The notes beneath the pieces are model-generated. The model saw only the letters and a list, made by a program, of their open reading frames with translations, had not been told where the DNA came from and did no database searches. Source: Solirubrobacterales bacterium (GTDB taxonomy: Bacteria; Actinomycetota; Thermoleophilia; Solirubrobacterales; Solirubrobacteraceae). Taken from it: DNA of 64,000 nucleotides. Below, piece after piece: positions 1 through 7,341 of this stretch. Position 1 is the first letter of the stretch. Every line of letters begins with the position of its first letter. The position numbers were made by a program, and so were the translations under genes. The stretch lies in NCBI GenBank assembly GCA_019240115.1, contig JAFAYV010000089.1, positions 38,721-102,720 on the forward strand. Reading direction: 5' to 3'.

Positions 1-360
1 CAGCACATCGCGCTGTCCTGCGAGGACATCTTCGCCACCGCGCGAGCCATGCAAGCGCGCGGCCTGCGCCCGCTTGCGGTTCCGGCCAACTACTACGACG
101 ACCTCGAGGCGCGCCACGCGCTCGATCCGTCGCTGAGCGCGAGCCTGCGTGAGCTCGACCTGCTGCTCGAGCGGACCGACTGCGGCGACTTCCTGCACCT
201 GTACACGGCCACGATCGATGGCCGGGTGTTCTTCGAGGTCGTGCAGCGACCGCCCGGCTACACGGGATATGGCGCGGCCAACGCGCCGGTTCGCATGGCC
301 GCCCAGCGCGCGGCCGCGCCGGATCGGCCGCTGGCGGCAACCAACGGGAGGAGAGAATGA
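1..360 (+). CDS. HPPD-like C-terminal domain protein (QuiC-type), 5' end outside window
   Basis: The frame is open from the first base and ends at 358-360, so only the last 119 residues are present. They look like the C-terminal VOC half of 4-hydroxyphenylpyruvate dioxygenase or of bifunctional QuiC-type 3-dehydroshikimate dehydratases. The stretch opens with QHIAL, carrying a likely metal-binding His, and holds FFEVVQR near visible residue 79, where the family has its iron-binding Glu. The stop overlaps the start of the downstream transporter by 4 bp (ATGA), so the two are translationally coupled. Pairing with an MHS-family transporter favours a quinate/shikimate-to-protocatechuate role over tyrosine catabolism. 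The N-terminal half, which would decide, is outside the window. Confidence 0.72.
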   Translation, partial: QHIALSCEDIFATARAMQARGLRPLAVPANYYDDLEARHALDPSLSASLRELDLLLERTDCGDFLHLYTATIDGRVFFEVVQRPPGYTGYGAANAPVRMAAQRAAAPDRPLAATNGRRE

Positions 361-1736
361 CCGACGCACCATCAGACCAGCCGATGCTCGTCAAGACGCC
401 CCGCAAAGCGGCCCTCGCCGCCTGGATCGGCAGCGTCCTTGAGTACTACGACTTCTTCATCTACGGCACCGCGGCGGCGCTGGTCTTCGGAAAGGTGTTC
501 TTCCCCGACACCAGCCCGGCGGCCGGGACGCTGCTGTCGTTCGCGACCTACGGGGTGGCCTACGTGGCGCGGCCGGTCGGCGCGCTGTTCATGGGCCATC
601 TCGGCGATCGCTACGGCCGCAAGCGCGTGCTCGTGCTGACGGTGCTCCTGATGGGCACCGCGACGTTCCTCGTCGGGTGCCTGCCAACCTACGCCGACAT
701 CGGCCTGTGGGCGCCGGCCCTGCTCGTCGCGCTGCGGCTGCTGCAGGGTCTCGCCGCGTCCGGCGAGCAGGCCGGAGCCAACTCGCTGAGCCTCGAGCAC
801 GCGCCCGAGGAGCGTCGGGCGTTCCACACGAGCTTCACCCTCGTGGGCACGCAGGCGGGTCTGGTCGTCGCGACCGCACTGTGGTTGCCGATCGGTGGCC
901 TGCCCGAGCATGAGCTGCTCAGCTGGGGCTGGCGAATCCCATTCTGGCTCAGCGCGATCGTCACCGCCGCCGGGCTGCTGATCCGCCGTTCACTGCAGGA
1001 TGCGCCGGTCTTCCAGGACACCGCCGACGAGGGCCTGCTGCCGGTTCCGCTCGCGGGGCTGGTGCGCGAGCACTGGGCCGATCTGCTGCGCGTGGCCTGC
1101 GGCGGGCTGGCCTCGACGGTGAGCACCATCTTCACCGTCTACGCGCTGGCGTTCGCCACCGGGACCGCCGGCTTGGATGACACGACCATGCTCTGGGCCT
1201 CGATCGTGGCCAACGTCGTGGCGCTCGGCGCCATCCCGCTGTGGGCGTCGTTGGCCGATCGCGTCGGCCGGCGGTCCGTGTTCATCTTCGGCGCGCTCGG
1301 CAGCGGCGCGCTGATGTTCGCCTACCTCGGCGCGATCGCCAGCCGGGAGTACGTGCTGATCTTCGGGGCCGCGATCCTCATGTCGGGCGTCGTCTACAGC
1401 GCGCAGAACGGGGTCTGGCCGTCGCTGTACGCCGAGATGTTTCCGACCCGCGTCCGGCTGTCGGGCGTGGCGATCGGCACGCAGATCGGCTTCGCGCTCG
1501 GCGGGCTCGCGCCGACGGTCGCCGACGCGATCGCCGGCAAGGGCATCTCCGGATGGGTGCCGGTCGCCGCGCTGACGCTCGCCACGAGCGTCGTGGCGGC
1601 GGTTGCGATCGCCACCGCGCGCGAGACCGCTCGCGAAACGCTGCAGGTCATCGACGGCCGGCGCGAGGTCACGCCCGCGCCCGGGGCTGCTGCCGCGGCC
1701 CCGTTGAGCGTCGGCGCAGCAGGGCGCCGCCGTTGA
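357..1736 (+). CDS. MFS transporter, metabolite:H+ symporter (MHS, ShiA-like) family
   Basis: A 459-residue inner-membrane protein with about 12 hydrophobic segments. It has the MHS signature LEYYDFFIYG near the first helix and the MFS loop motif GHLGDRYGRKR after helix 2. Family members import shikimate, proline/betaine, alpha-ketoglutarate or aromatic acids by proton symport. The start overlaps the upstream HPPD/QuiC-like gene (ATGA), and GGAGAGA lies just upstream. The coupling suggests the substrate is an aromatic precursor such as shikimate, quinate or protocatechuate. The exact substrate cannot be read from sequence. Confidence 0.85.
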   Translation: MTDAPSDQPMLVKTPRKAALAAWIGSVLEYYDFFIYGTAAALVFGKVFFPDTSPAAGTLLSFATYGVAYVARPVGALFMGHLGDRYGRKRVLVLTVLLMGTATFLVGCLPTYADIGLWAPALLVALRLLQGLAASGEQAGANSLSLEHAPEERRAFHTSFTLVGTQAGLVVATALWLPIGGLPEHELLSWGWRIPFWLSAIVTAAGLLIRRSLQDAPVFQDTADEGLLPVPLAGLVREHWADLLRVACGGLASTVSTIFTVYALAFATGTAGLDDTTMLWASIVANVVALGAIPLWASLADRVGRRSVFIFGALGSGALMFAYLGAIASREYVLIFGAAILMSGVVYSAQNGVWPSLYAEMFPTRVRLSGVAIGTQIGFALGGLAPTVADAIAGKGISGWVPVAALTLATSVVAAVAIATARETARETLQVIDGRREVTPAPGAAAAAPLSVGAAGRRR

Positions 1737-2071
1737 AGGAGAGAAGCCGGACGGCTGCTTCCCTCCTTCGGGGCGGGTGATGATCGTCGGAGAGCTCAGC
1801 GCTGAGCTCACGGCGCTACTCCGCCGGCGTGCAGTCGATGAAGGCATGAACCGGCCTCGCTGACGGCCGCCGCGGATCCCTTGGCCATGACGTGCAGGTG
1901 TGAGTGCCACACCGCGTAGGTGCCACTGCCCAGGAAGCTGCGGGCCGGGCTCCCTCCGCCGCCGGCTTCGCGAGAGCGAGGCCGGGCTGGCGCGCCACGA
2001 CACCGGCGATCGGATCTGCTGTAGGTTTTCGCGCAGCGACGGTCGCCGCCAGCGGCCGAGAGGAGTCGACC
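1737..2071. other. Intergenic stretch, no convincing gene
   Basis: These 335 bases separate the transporter from the VOC gene. Minus-strand frames between about 1808 and 1940 contain short suggestive strings (GTYAVWHSHLHVMAKG) but no ribosome binding site, start or continuous domain. This may be the tail of a decayed gene, but no family could be assigned. Confidence 0.4.
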
Positions 2072-2575
2072 ATGCCGTATCCGCGGGCCTTTTCCCACAT
2101 CGCCGTGGCCGTCACGGATCTCGAACGCGCGATCGACTTCTATACGGGGGTGTTTGGCTGCTATCACCTCATGGGGCCGGTGGAGCTCGATGAACAGGCG
2201 GACGCCGAGACTCCGATCGGGCGCATCCTGACGGCGAGCTACGGCTCGGGTTGGCACAGCCTCCGCGTCGCCCGTCTGGCGATGTCCGACTCGGTGGGGA
2301 TCGAGCTTCAGCAGTTCGCCAATGCTGAGCTCGCGCAGGAGCCGCCGGGCTACCGCACGACCGGCGTCTCGCACTTCAGCGTGCAGGATCCGGACATCGA
2401 GGGCTTGGCGCAGAGGATCGTCGAGCACGGAGGCAGCCAGCGCACGCCGGTGCAGGACTTCTATCCGGGGGAGAAGCCGTTCAGGCTGGTCTATTGCCAG
2501 GACCCCTTCGGCAACATCATCGAGATCGACACCCACAGCTTCGAGACGACCTATTCCCCAGTGTCGTATCCGTGA
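2072..2575 (+). CDS. VOC (glyoxalase/extradiol dioxygenase fold) family protein
   Basis: 167 residues. The frame is open further upstream, but ATG 2072 is preceded by AGGAG at 2061-2065 and is followed at once by the domain (FSHIAVAVTDLERAIDFYTGV), so it is the chosen start. Two beta-alpha-beta-beta-beta modules are visible: FSHIAV opens the first, VSHFSVQD opens the second, and the chain ends with NIIEIDTH. His, His and Glu are therefore in the usual metal-ligand positions. Family members include glyoxalases, extradiol dioxygenases and fosfomycin resistance enzymes. The substrate is not predictable. The SDR remnant and intact SDR that follow suggest one catabolic cluster. Confidence 0.8.
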   Translation: MPYPRAFSHIAVAVTDLERAIDFYTGVFGCYHLMGPVELDEQADAETPIGRILTASYGSGWHSLRVARLAMSDSVGIELQQFANAELAQEPPGYRTTGVSHFSVQDPDIEGLAQRIVEHGGSQRTPVQDFYPGEKPFRLVYCQDPFGNIIEIDTHSFETTYSPVSYP

Positions 2576-2608
2576 CAGCCTCGTCGCGATCAGGAGGGGG
2601 GAGCCACC

Positions 2609-3051
2609 ATGGCGAAGTCAAAGAACGAGAGCGAGCCGTCCTCGGCTCCCTTCCGGCTGGATGACACGGTCGTGCTCGTCACCGGCGCCGCTCGGGAGAG
2701 GGGCATAGGTCGCGCCATCGCCACCGCCTGCGCGAGCGCCGGGGCGACCGTCGTGCTCGCCGACGTGGATGAGGCGGGCGTGCACGCCAAGCCGCCGCGC
2801 GCGAGCTCGGGCCCTACGGGATCACCAGCAACGCGATCGCCCCCGGCCTCGTGGACACCGGCCTGCTGGCCCGCAGCAGCAGTCAGGAGATGGAGGAGCA
2901 GGCGATCAAGATGGTGGAGGCGTCGCTACCACTGCGCCGGGCCGCCACTCCGCAGGATGTCGCCCACGCAGCCGTCTATCTGGCCTCGGACGCAGCCGCG
3001 TACGTGACCGGCATGGTGATCGACGTCAACGGCGGCGCCTACTTCGCCTGA
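2609..3051 (+). pseudogene. Short-chain dehydrogenase/reductase remnant with internal deletion and frame change
   Basis: The first frame from ATG 2609 reads a normal SDR N-terminus (VVLVTGAARERGIGRAIA, NAD(P)-binding Gly motif) up to LADVDEAGVHA. Sequence then continues in another frame (from about 2791) as AAARELGPYGITSNAIAPG through GGAYFA to the stop at 3051, which is a normal SDR C-terminus. About 100 codons, including the catalytic Ser and YxxxK, are missing at the junction. The combined 148 codons compare with about 250 in intact relatives. The string AGVHA at the joint resembles the SDR helix SKAGVHAL, so a short-homology deletion is plausible (inference). A good RBS (GGAGGGGGGAG) survives. 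The next SDR starts immediately after. Confidence 0.85.
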
Positions 3052-3084
3052 GTGACTACCCAACTCGACCAAAAGGACGCTGTG

Positions 3085-3864
3085 ATGGATGATGCGATGC
3101 GCGCGCTGGACTGGCAGCCGGATGCCTTTCGTCTGGACGGCAGCACCGCCCTCGTGACCGGGGCCGGCGGCGGGCTGGGACGCGGCTTCAGCCTCGCGCT
3201 GGCTCGCGCGGGAGCGGACGTCGTCCCCATTGATGTCGACGAAACCCGCGTACAAGCGGTCGCCGACGAGGTACTGGAGCTCGGTCGCCGCGCCTGGCCC
3301 ACCGTGTGCGACGTCACCGACTCCCGTCAGGTGCTCGATGCCGTCGGCTCGGCTGAGCGCGTCGACATCCTCGTCAACGCCGCCGGAACGAACGTGACCC
3401 AGCCGTTTCTGGACGTCTCCGAGGAGAACCTCGACATGATGCTCGCGCTCAACGTCAAGGGCTACTTCCTGGTCGCTCAGGCGGCGGCCCGGCGCATGGT
3501 CAGCGACGGCGGCGGCGCGATCGTCAACGTCACCTCGCAGACGGGTCACATCGGCGCACCGACGCGAACGGTCTACTGCGCGACGAAGCATGCCGTCGAG
3601 GGCATGACCAAGGCGATGGCGGTCGAGCTGGCGCCGCTCGGGGTGCGGGTGAACGCCCTCGCTCCGACGTTCATCCACACCCCGTTGACCAAGCCCATGT
3701 TCGAGGACGAGGAGTTCCTCGCCGACACTCTCGGCCGCATACCGCTGGGCCGCATCGGGCGCATCGAGGAGGTGATGGGCGCCGTGGTCTTTCTCGCTTC
3801 GCCCGCGGCGGCGCTGATCACCGGGGCGAGCCTGCTCGTCGACGGCGGCTGGACCGCGCAGTAG
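3085..3864 (+). CDS. SDR family NAD(P)-dependent oxidoreductase
   Basis: 259 residues with the full classical SDR set: TGAGGGLGRGF cofactor loop, NAAG, catalytic Ser region VNVTSQTG, YCATK (Tyr and Lys of the active site) and VNALAPTFIHTP. ATG 3085 is chosen because AAGGA lies at 3073-3077. GTG 3052, directly after the upstream stop, is the alternative. Relatives include gluconate 5-dehydrogenases and 3-oxoacyl reductases, so the substrate is open. It sits directly behind a broken paralogous SDR, which suggests the pair arose together and only this one was kept. Confidence 0.85.
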   Translation: MDDAMRALDWQPDAFRLDGSTALVTGAGGGLGRGFSLALARAGADVVPIDVDETRVQAVADEVLELGRRAWPTVCDVTDSRQVLDAVGSAERVDILVNAAGTNVTQPFLDVSEENLDMMLALNVKGYFLVAQAAARRMVSDGGGAIVNVTSQTGHIGAPTRTVYCATKHAVEGMTKAMAVELAPLGVRVNALAPTFIHTPLTKPMFEDEEFLADTLGRIPLGRIGRIEEVMGAVVFLASPAAALITGASLLVDGGWTAQ

Positions 3865-3873
3865 CGCCGGAGC

Positions 3874-4749
3874 TCACGCTGCCTTGGCCGAGGCGGGCAA
3901 CCGGCTGCGGGCGCCGGGCGCCAGCGAGAGTTCGGCAGCGTGCAGCCCGTCGTCGAACGTCGCCGTCGGGAACGTGTCCCACAGCCTGGACTCGTGGAAC
4001 GGGACGATGCGGGTCACCTCCTCCACCGCACGGTACATCTCGTCCATGCACAGCATGCACTTCTCCATGCTGCCGAAGGCGAGGCCGACCGGCGTGAAGC
4101 GACCGTCGGCCTGCTCCCCGAGCAGGTTCTCATAGACGTAGACGTTGTCGCCCGCCATGAGCCATCGGCCATCGTGAGCGTTGTCGATCGTCACGTACTG
4201 TGAGCCGATCGTGTGCGTCTCGAAGGCCGCCGTCAGGTGGACGCCCGGCAGGATCTCGGCGTCGCCGTCGACGAGGGTCAACTTGCCATCCTTGCCCCGC
4301 TGCGCCAGCGAGAGCATGAGGTCGGGATCGCAGGCCGTGGACAGCCATTGCAGACGGTCGGCCAGACCCTGGACCCATTGGTAGTGCGTAACCTCACGCG
4401 CCTGCATGATCACATGGGCGTTGGGGAAGAAGTCGACGCCGCCGGCATGGTCGAAGTGGTTGTGGGTGATGATCGCGGTATCGACGCCGTCCGGGTCAAA
4501 CCCGAGCCGGCCCAGCACTTCAGCGGGCGGTTTCCAGTCCGAGACGCCGAACGTGTCGGCCAGGACCCGGCCGTACGCCGACGAGTCAAAGCCGGTGTCG
4601 ACGACGACGAGGTGACCTTCACCCTCCAGCACTCCGTAGCAGTAGGGAAGCACCAGGTGACCCTCGTTGTGGGCCCCGTAGAGCACCCCTCCGATCGGGT
4701 ACTCCAGGACGTGTGAGTACTCGACGATGTAGATCGAGTAGTTGCTCAC
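3874..4749 (-). CDS. MBL-fold metallo-hydrolase (N-acyl homoserine lactonase-like)
   Basis: 291 residues. It carries the metallo-beta-lactamase zinc motif HNHFDHAGG (HxHxDH), an upstream VVDTGFD aspartate, and later His/Asp strings (ETHTIGSQ, MAGDN) that complete a two-metal site. The overall arrangement resembles AHL lactonase/AttM-like members. GTG 4749 is chosen because a perfect AAAGGAGG lies at 4757-4764 just upstream. The frame is open further, but those residues do not look like protein. The start overlaps the stop of the upstream small gene by 4 bp (GTGA), so the two are coupled. The substrate (lactone, aryl sulfate or other) is uncertain. Confidence 0.8.
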   Translation of the reverse strand: MSNYSIYIVEYSHVLEYPIGGVLYGAHNEGHLVLPYCYGVLEGEGHLVVVDTGFDSSAYGRVLADTFGVSDWKPPAEVLGRLGFDPDGVDTAIITHNHFDHAGGVDFFPNAHVIMQAREVTHYQWVQGLADRLQWLSTACDPDLMLSLAQRGKDGKLTLVDGDAEILPGVHLTAAFETHTIGSQYVTIDNAHDGRWLMAGDNVYVYENLLGEQADGRFTPVGLAFGSMEKCMLCMDEMYRAVEEVTRIVPFHESRLWDTFPTATFDDGLHAAELSLAPGARSRLPASAKAA

Positions 4750-5189
4750 CTTTGGCCTCCTTTCGCGTGCGCGGGCGCGGCCCCGCACGGCCGGTACTCG
4801 CAGTCCAATACCTCCCACACCGACAGACGGAGGGCTCGTTGGCTGACACGCGCCTCGGCGAGTCGCGCCGCCGAGCCATGGTCGGACAGGAGGACCGCGA
4901 GCGCGCTGGCGGCCCGCTCGCACGCGTCCAGCGGCTGGCGTAGCGCGTCGCCATGCTCGGCCGCCGCTCGCGCGGCCTGCACCCGCAGCTCCTCGGCGCG
5001 CCGCGCCAGCGCGGGGTCAGGGGCGCCGAGCACGAGCCCCGCGCCGGCGGCGAGACCGAGCGCCTTGCAGCGCATGTACAGCGACCGCAACGCAGTCACC
5101 CCGTCGGCGTCGCGACCGTCCTGACTCAAGCCGCCACGCACCCCGATGCTGGGCCCGCGGGTGCGACGGTCATCGCTGGCTGTCGTCAT
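4746..5189 (-). CDS. Unknown helical protein translationally coupled to the MBL hydrolase
   Basis: 147 residues, not recognised. It is rich in Ala, Arg and Leu and predicted mostly helical (for example LARRAEELRVQAARAAAEHG), with no signal peptide or membrane span. ATG 5189 follows GGAGG at about 5195-5199, and the stop overlaps the hydrolase GTG, so this is the first gene of a two-gene operon. Three cysteines are present. The role may be tied to the hydrolase, for example as a regulator or partner subunit, but nothing in the sequence proves it. Confidence 0.6.
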   Translation of the reverse strand: MTTASDDRRTRGPSIGVRGGLSQDGRDADGVTALRSLYMRCKALGLAAGAGLVLGAPDPALARRAEELRVQAARAAAEHGDALRQPLDACERAASALAVLLSDHGSAARLAEARVSQRALRLSVWEVLDCEYRPCGAAPAHAKGGQR

Positions 5190-5313
5190 ACCGTCCTCCG
5201 TTCTGCACAGCCGTCACATCGTTCCCGGCGACGGACACGGCAAGACTACAGCACCCCTCAAGTGAGGATAATGTGACTCTCCTCGCTGCGCAGGCGCGGC
5301 TTGCGCTCGAGGC

Positions 5314-5702
5314 CACGATGCCGGCAGCACGAGCCCAGATCGCCTCATCGCCATCTACGAGCTCGCCTCCTATCTTGATCCCGAGGCCGCCGCGGAGACA
5401 CTTGCCGGCGAGCAGTCCGCAGGTACGTTCACGAGGGTCGCAGGCGAGACCGACGAGCTGCGGCGCGAGCACGGGGCGATCGTCGTCTCCGTGGAGCGCT
5501 CACGACCATGCTCGCCGGGAACCTGTTCGAACTGCGTGAACTGGCCGGCGTGAAGCTGATGGACTTCGAGGTGCCGCCGGCTCTGGGCGCGGCCTACGCG
5601 GGGCCGCAAGGACGACGAGCTGTACTGCGATCCGCCGTACGCGCCGCTACGTGATCGCGTCCCGGCGGTCCTCGAGGAGATCGAGCGCGCTCGCGCTCCG
5701 AA
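5314..5702 (+). pseudogene. RuBisCO-like protein (form IV, OiaX-like) remnant
   Basis: Three consecutive pieces in different frames match the N-terminal half of RuBisCO-like proteins. They are: IAIYELASYLDPEAAAETLA...GTFTRVAGETDELR (frame 1, from 5341); MLAGNLFELRELAGVKLMDF with EVPPALGAAYAGPQ (frame 0, from 5508); and KDDELYCDPPYAPLRDRV (frame 1, from 5608), the form IV counterpart of the FTKDDEN region of true RuBisCO. Between the second and third pieces roughly 80 codons are lost. The C-terminal barrel is absent, because the remnant runs straight into a DUF1537 kinase fragment. It is unrelated in position to the intact RuBisCO at 45-47 kb. The assignment rests on motif recognition, without alignment. 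Confidence 0.72.
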
Positions 5703-6186
5703 CTGACCGCCCGCCAGATCGCTGCCGCAGCGGCGCATGGTTGGGCCGAGGTTCCGATCGATCTGTCGCAGCTTCGCACGCAACCGCTCGGCCGCCGAGC
5801 GCGAGACCGAGCGGGTGACCGAGGCGGCGCTGCGCGCCCTGCAACGGGCGCCCGGTGCGATCGTGCACACCGCGCCCGGTGGCCCGTCTCCAGACTCGGT
5901 GCCGGCCGCGGACGAGCTGGGCGCCGCCCTCGGGCAGGTGATCGTCGGCTGTCGCTCGCGGGTCGATCGAGCCATCATCGCCGGCGGCGACACCGCGGGG
6001 TACGCGACCCGGGCACTGGGGGCGGAGTCGATCGAGGCCATCGGCCCGATCGGGGGCGCGCTGCTGTGCCGGGTCGTGTCCGGCGAGGAGGCGGTGCTCG
6101 CTCTCGAGCTGGTGCTCAAGGGGGGCCAGGTCGGCGATGAGGGTCTGTTCGAGGCGATCCGCACGGGCGGTCGTCGAGACGCCTGA
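5703..6186 (+). pseudogene. Four-carbon acid sugar kinase (DUF1537, OiaK/OtnK-like) C-terminal remnant
   Basis: Two frames carry a DUF1537 C-terminus. LTARQIAAAAAHGWAEVPID (from 5703) is followed, after a small deletion and frame change, by SAAERETERVTEAALRALQ and the nucleotide-binding end. That end includes IVHTAPGGP, AIIAGGDTAGYATRALG and ELVLKGGQVGDEGLF, stopping at 6186. The N-terminal substrate domain is missing. In known gene clusters DUF1537 kinases sit next to RuBisCO-like proteins in D-apiose/3-oxo-isoapionate catabolism. The adjacency to the RLP remnant therefore points to a lost operon of that type (inference). Confidence 0.78.
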
Positions 6187-6224
6187 CGAACTCAGAGTTT
6201 CCGCAAGGCAACTGTCCCCACGCG

Positions 6225-6948
6225 CGTCCGAACGCCAGGCCATCGACGCCGACGTCGGAGTTCACCTGCACGAACGGCTGTGCGGTGCGCGTGACCGCGG
6301 GAGATCACCTGCACGAACGGCTGTGCGGTGCGCGTGACCGCTTCTGCCAGCGGTGCGGGGAGGCGAACGTCGGCGTCGTCGCGGAGCGCTTGCAGATGGC
6401 GATCCGGGACGCCGCCCGGGGGAATGGACGCGCTCAGCCGGTTGCCGTCGCGGTCGACCAGGACGGTGTCGTGCCGCGCCTCGTCCAGGTTGCGATACCA
6501 CGCCCAGTTGCACAGCGGCGGCCTGTCGGTCGCCGTCTGCGCTGAGGGGATCGGATAGGCGAGCAGATGTTCCCCATCTCCGCGCTTGGCAGAGACGCAG
6601 TAGGTGATCGCCTCCTGCAGCGCCTCCCGCGATGCAGCGGACAGCTCCTCCTCGCCCGTCGGCGTGCTCGACCCGGCCGGTCGTGAACGTCACCGTCGCC
6701 TGGTCGGCGTCCTGGTCGAAGGCAACCGCCTCGTGGGCGACGTGATAGCGGTCAGAGCCGAGCAACATCAGCAGTGGGTGTGCACGACGATCCCTGCACC
6801 GCGGCCCTCGAGCGTGTCCGGCGTCCGCTCGAACACATCGACGTCGCACCCGATGTCGCGCAACGCCAGCGGCGCCGTCAGGCCGACGAGCGAGCCGCCG
6901 ACGATGATGACGCGAGGGCCGTCGGTCGTGAGCTCAGGCGTCGGCTTG
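6225..6948 (-). pseudogene. FAD-dependent aromatic monooxygenase remnant
   Basis: Reading the minus strand from about 6948 gives PRVIIVGGSLVGLTAPLALRD (GxGxxG-type FAD motif, Ser variant) and GIVVH. After a deletion and frame change come HPLLMLLGSDRYHVAHEAV and TTGRVEHAD. A third frame then gives EELSAASREALQEAITY, LLAYPIPS, LCNWAWYRNL and GGVPDRHLQALR. This order matches 2,6-dihydroxypyridine-3-monooxygenase-type flavoproteins. The late FAD-binding GD motif and the C-terminus are gone. A 36-bp direct repeat sits inside the remnant. It lies just downstream of the arsR-type gene on the same strand. Confidence 0.75.
6262..6340. repeat. 36-bp direct repeat, period 43 bp
   Basis: The 36 bases at 6262-6297 recur identically at 6305-6340, separated by 7 bp. 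On the minus strand each copy encodes AVTRTAQPFVQV of the monooxygenase remnant, so this is a recent tandem duplication inside a dead gene. Confidence 0.93.
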
Positions 6949-7299
6949 GCGTCGGTTGGCGCTCGTGTGGCCGAGGTGGAGGTGTTCGGTGTGGAAGATC
7001 GCTTCGTCGAGCAGCGCGGCGACGTGGTCGTCGTAGAGCGCGTAGATGACCTGTCGTCCGGCGCGCTCGCCGGCGACGAGCCCGAGGTGGCGAAGGGTCC
7101 GCAGTTGGTGTGAGACCGCGGAGGGTTCCATCTGCACCGCGGCAGCGAGGTCGCTGACGGCGGCGGGTCCTTCGCGGAGGTGAGCGAGGATCCGCAGGCG
7201 GCTGGGGGTGGCGAGCGCCTGCATGGTGTCGGCGATCTGCCGGGCGGCACCCGCCGTCAGCGGGCTGCGGGTGCTGCTGCCCTGGACCCCGTGGCTCAT
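6934..7299 (-). CDS. ArsR/SmtB-family metal-responsive repressor
   Basis: 121 residues with a winged helix: MQALATPSRLRILAHLREG, then the recognition helix DLAAAVQMEPSAVSHQLRTLRHLGLV and the wing GRQVIYALYDD. The C-terminal helix carries FHTEHLHLGH, a His-rich alpha-5 site like that of Zn/Ni/Co sensors (SmtB, NmtR), and the ELCVC cysteine motif of arsenic/cadmium sensors is absent. It is divergent from a heavy-metal P-type ATPase with only 32 bp between the starts, the usual repressor/efflux arrangement. Metal release from the shared operator would induce the pump. Which metal is uncertain. Confidence 0.88.
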   Translation of the reverse strand: MSHGVQGSSTRSPLTAGAARQIADTMQALATPSRLRILAHLREGPAAVSDLAAAVQMEPSAVSHQLRTLRHLGLVAGERAGRQVIYALYDDHVAALLDEAIFHTEHLHLGHTSANRRQADA

Positions 7300-7315
7300 C
7301 GTCGCGTCACCGGTA

Positions 7316-7341
7316 GTCTGAACATCCGCTCATGTCTTCTG
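7316..7341. promoter_or_regulatory. Putative ArsR-type operator in the divergent spacer
   Basis: ACAT at 7322-7325 and ATGT at 7332-7335 form an inverted repeat with a 6-bp spacer, with GAACAT versus AGACAT as extended half-sites. SmtB/CadC-type operators have the related pattern TGAACA-N6-TGTTCA. The right half overlaps the ATPase ATG, so binding would block initiation. If translation truly starts at 7332 the transcript may be leaderless. Confidence 0.45.

Noticed and set aside
1808..1940. Minus-strand string GTYAVWHSHLHVMAKG as a gene fragment
   Set aside because: No start, RBS or recognisable family, and the frames do not agree. Kept only as an intergenic note.
5314..5702. Part of a true (form I) RuBisCO
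   Set aside because: KDDELYCDPPYAPL is the form IV-type version of the Lys loop, and a DUF1537 kinase tail follows. The true large subunit is intact at 45654-47120.
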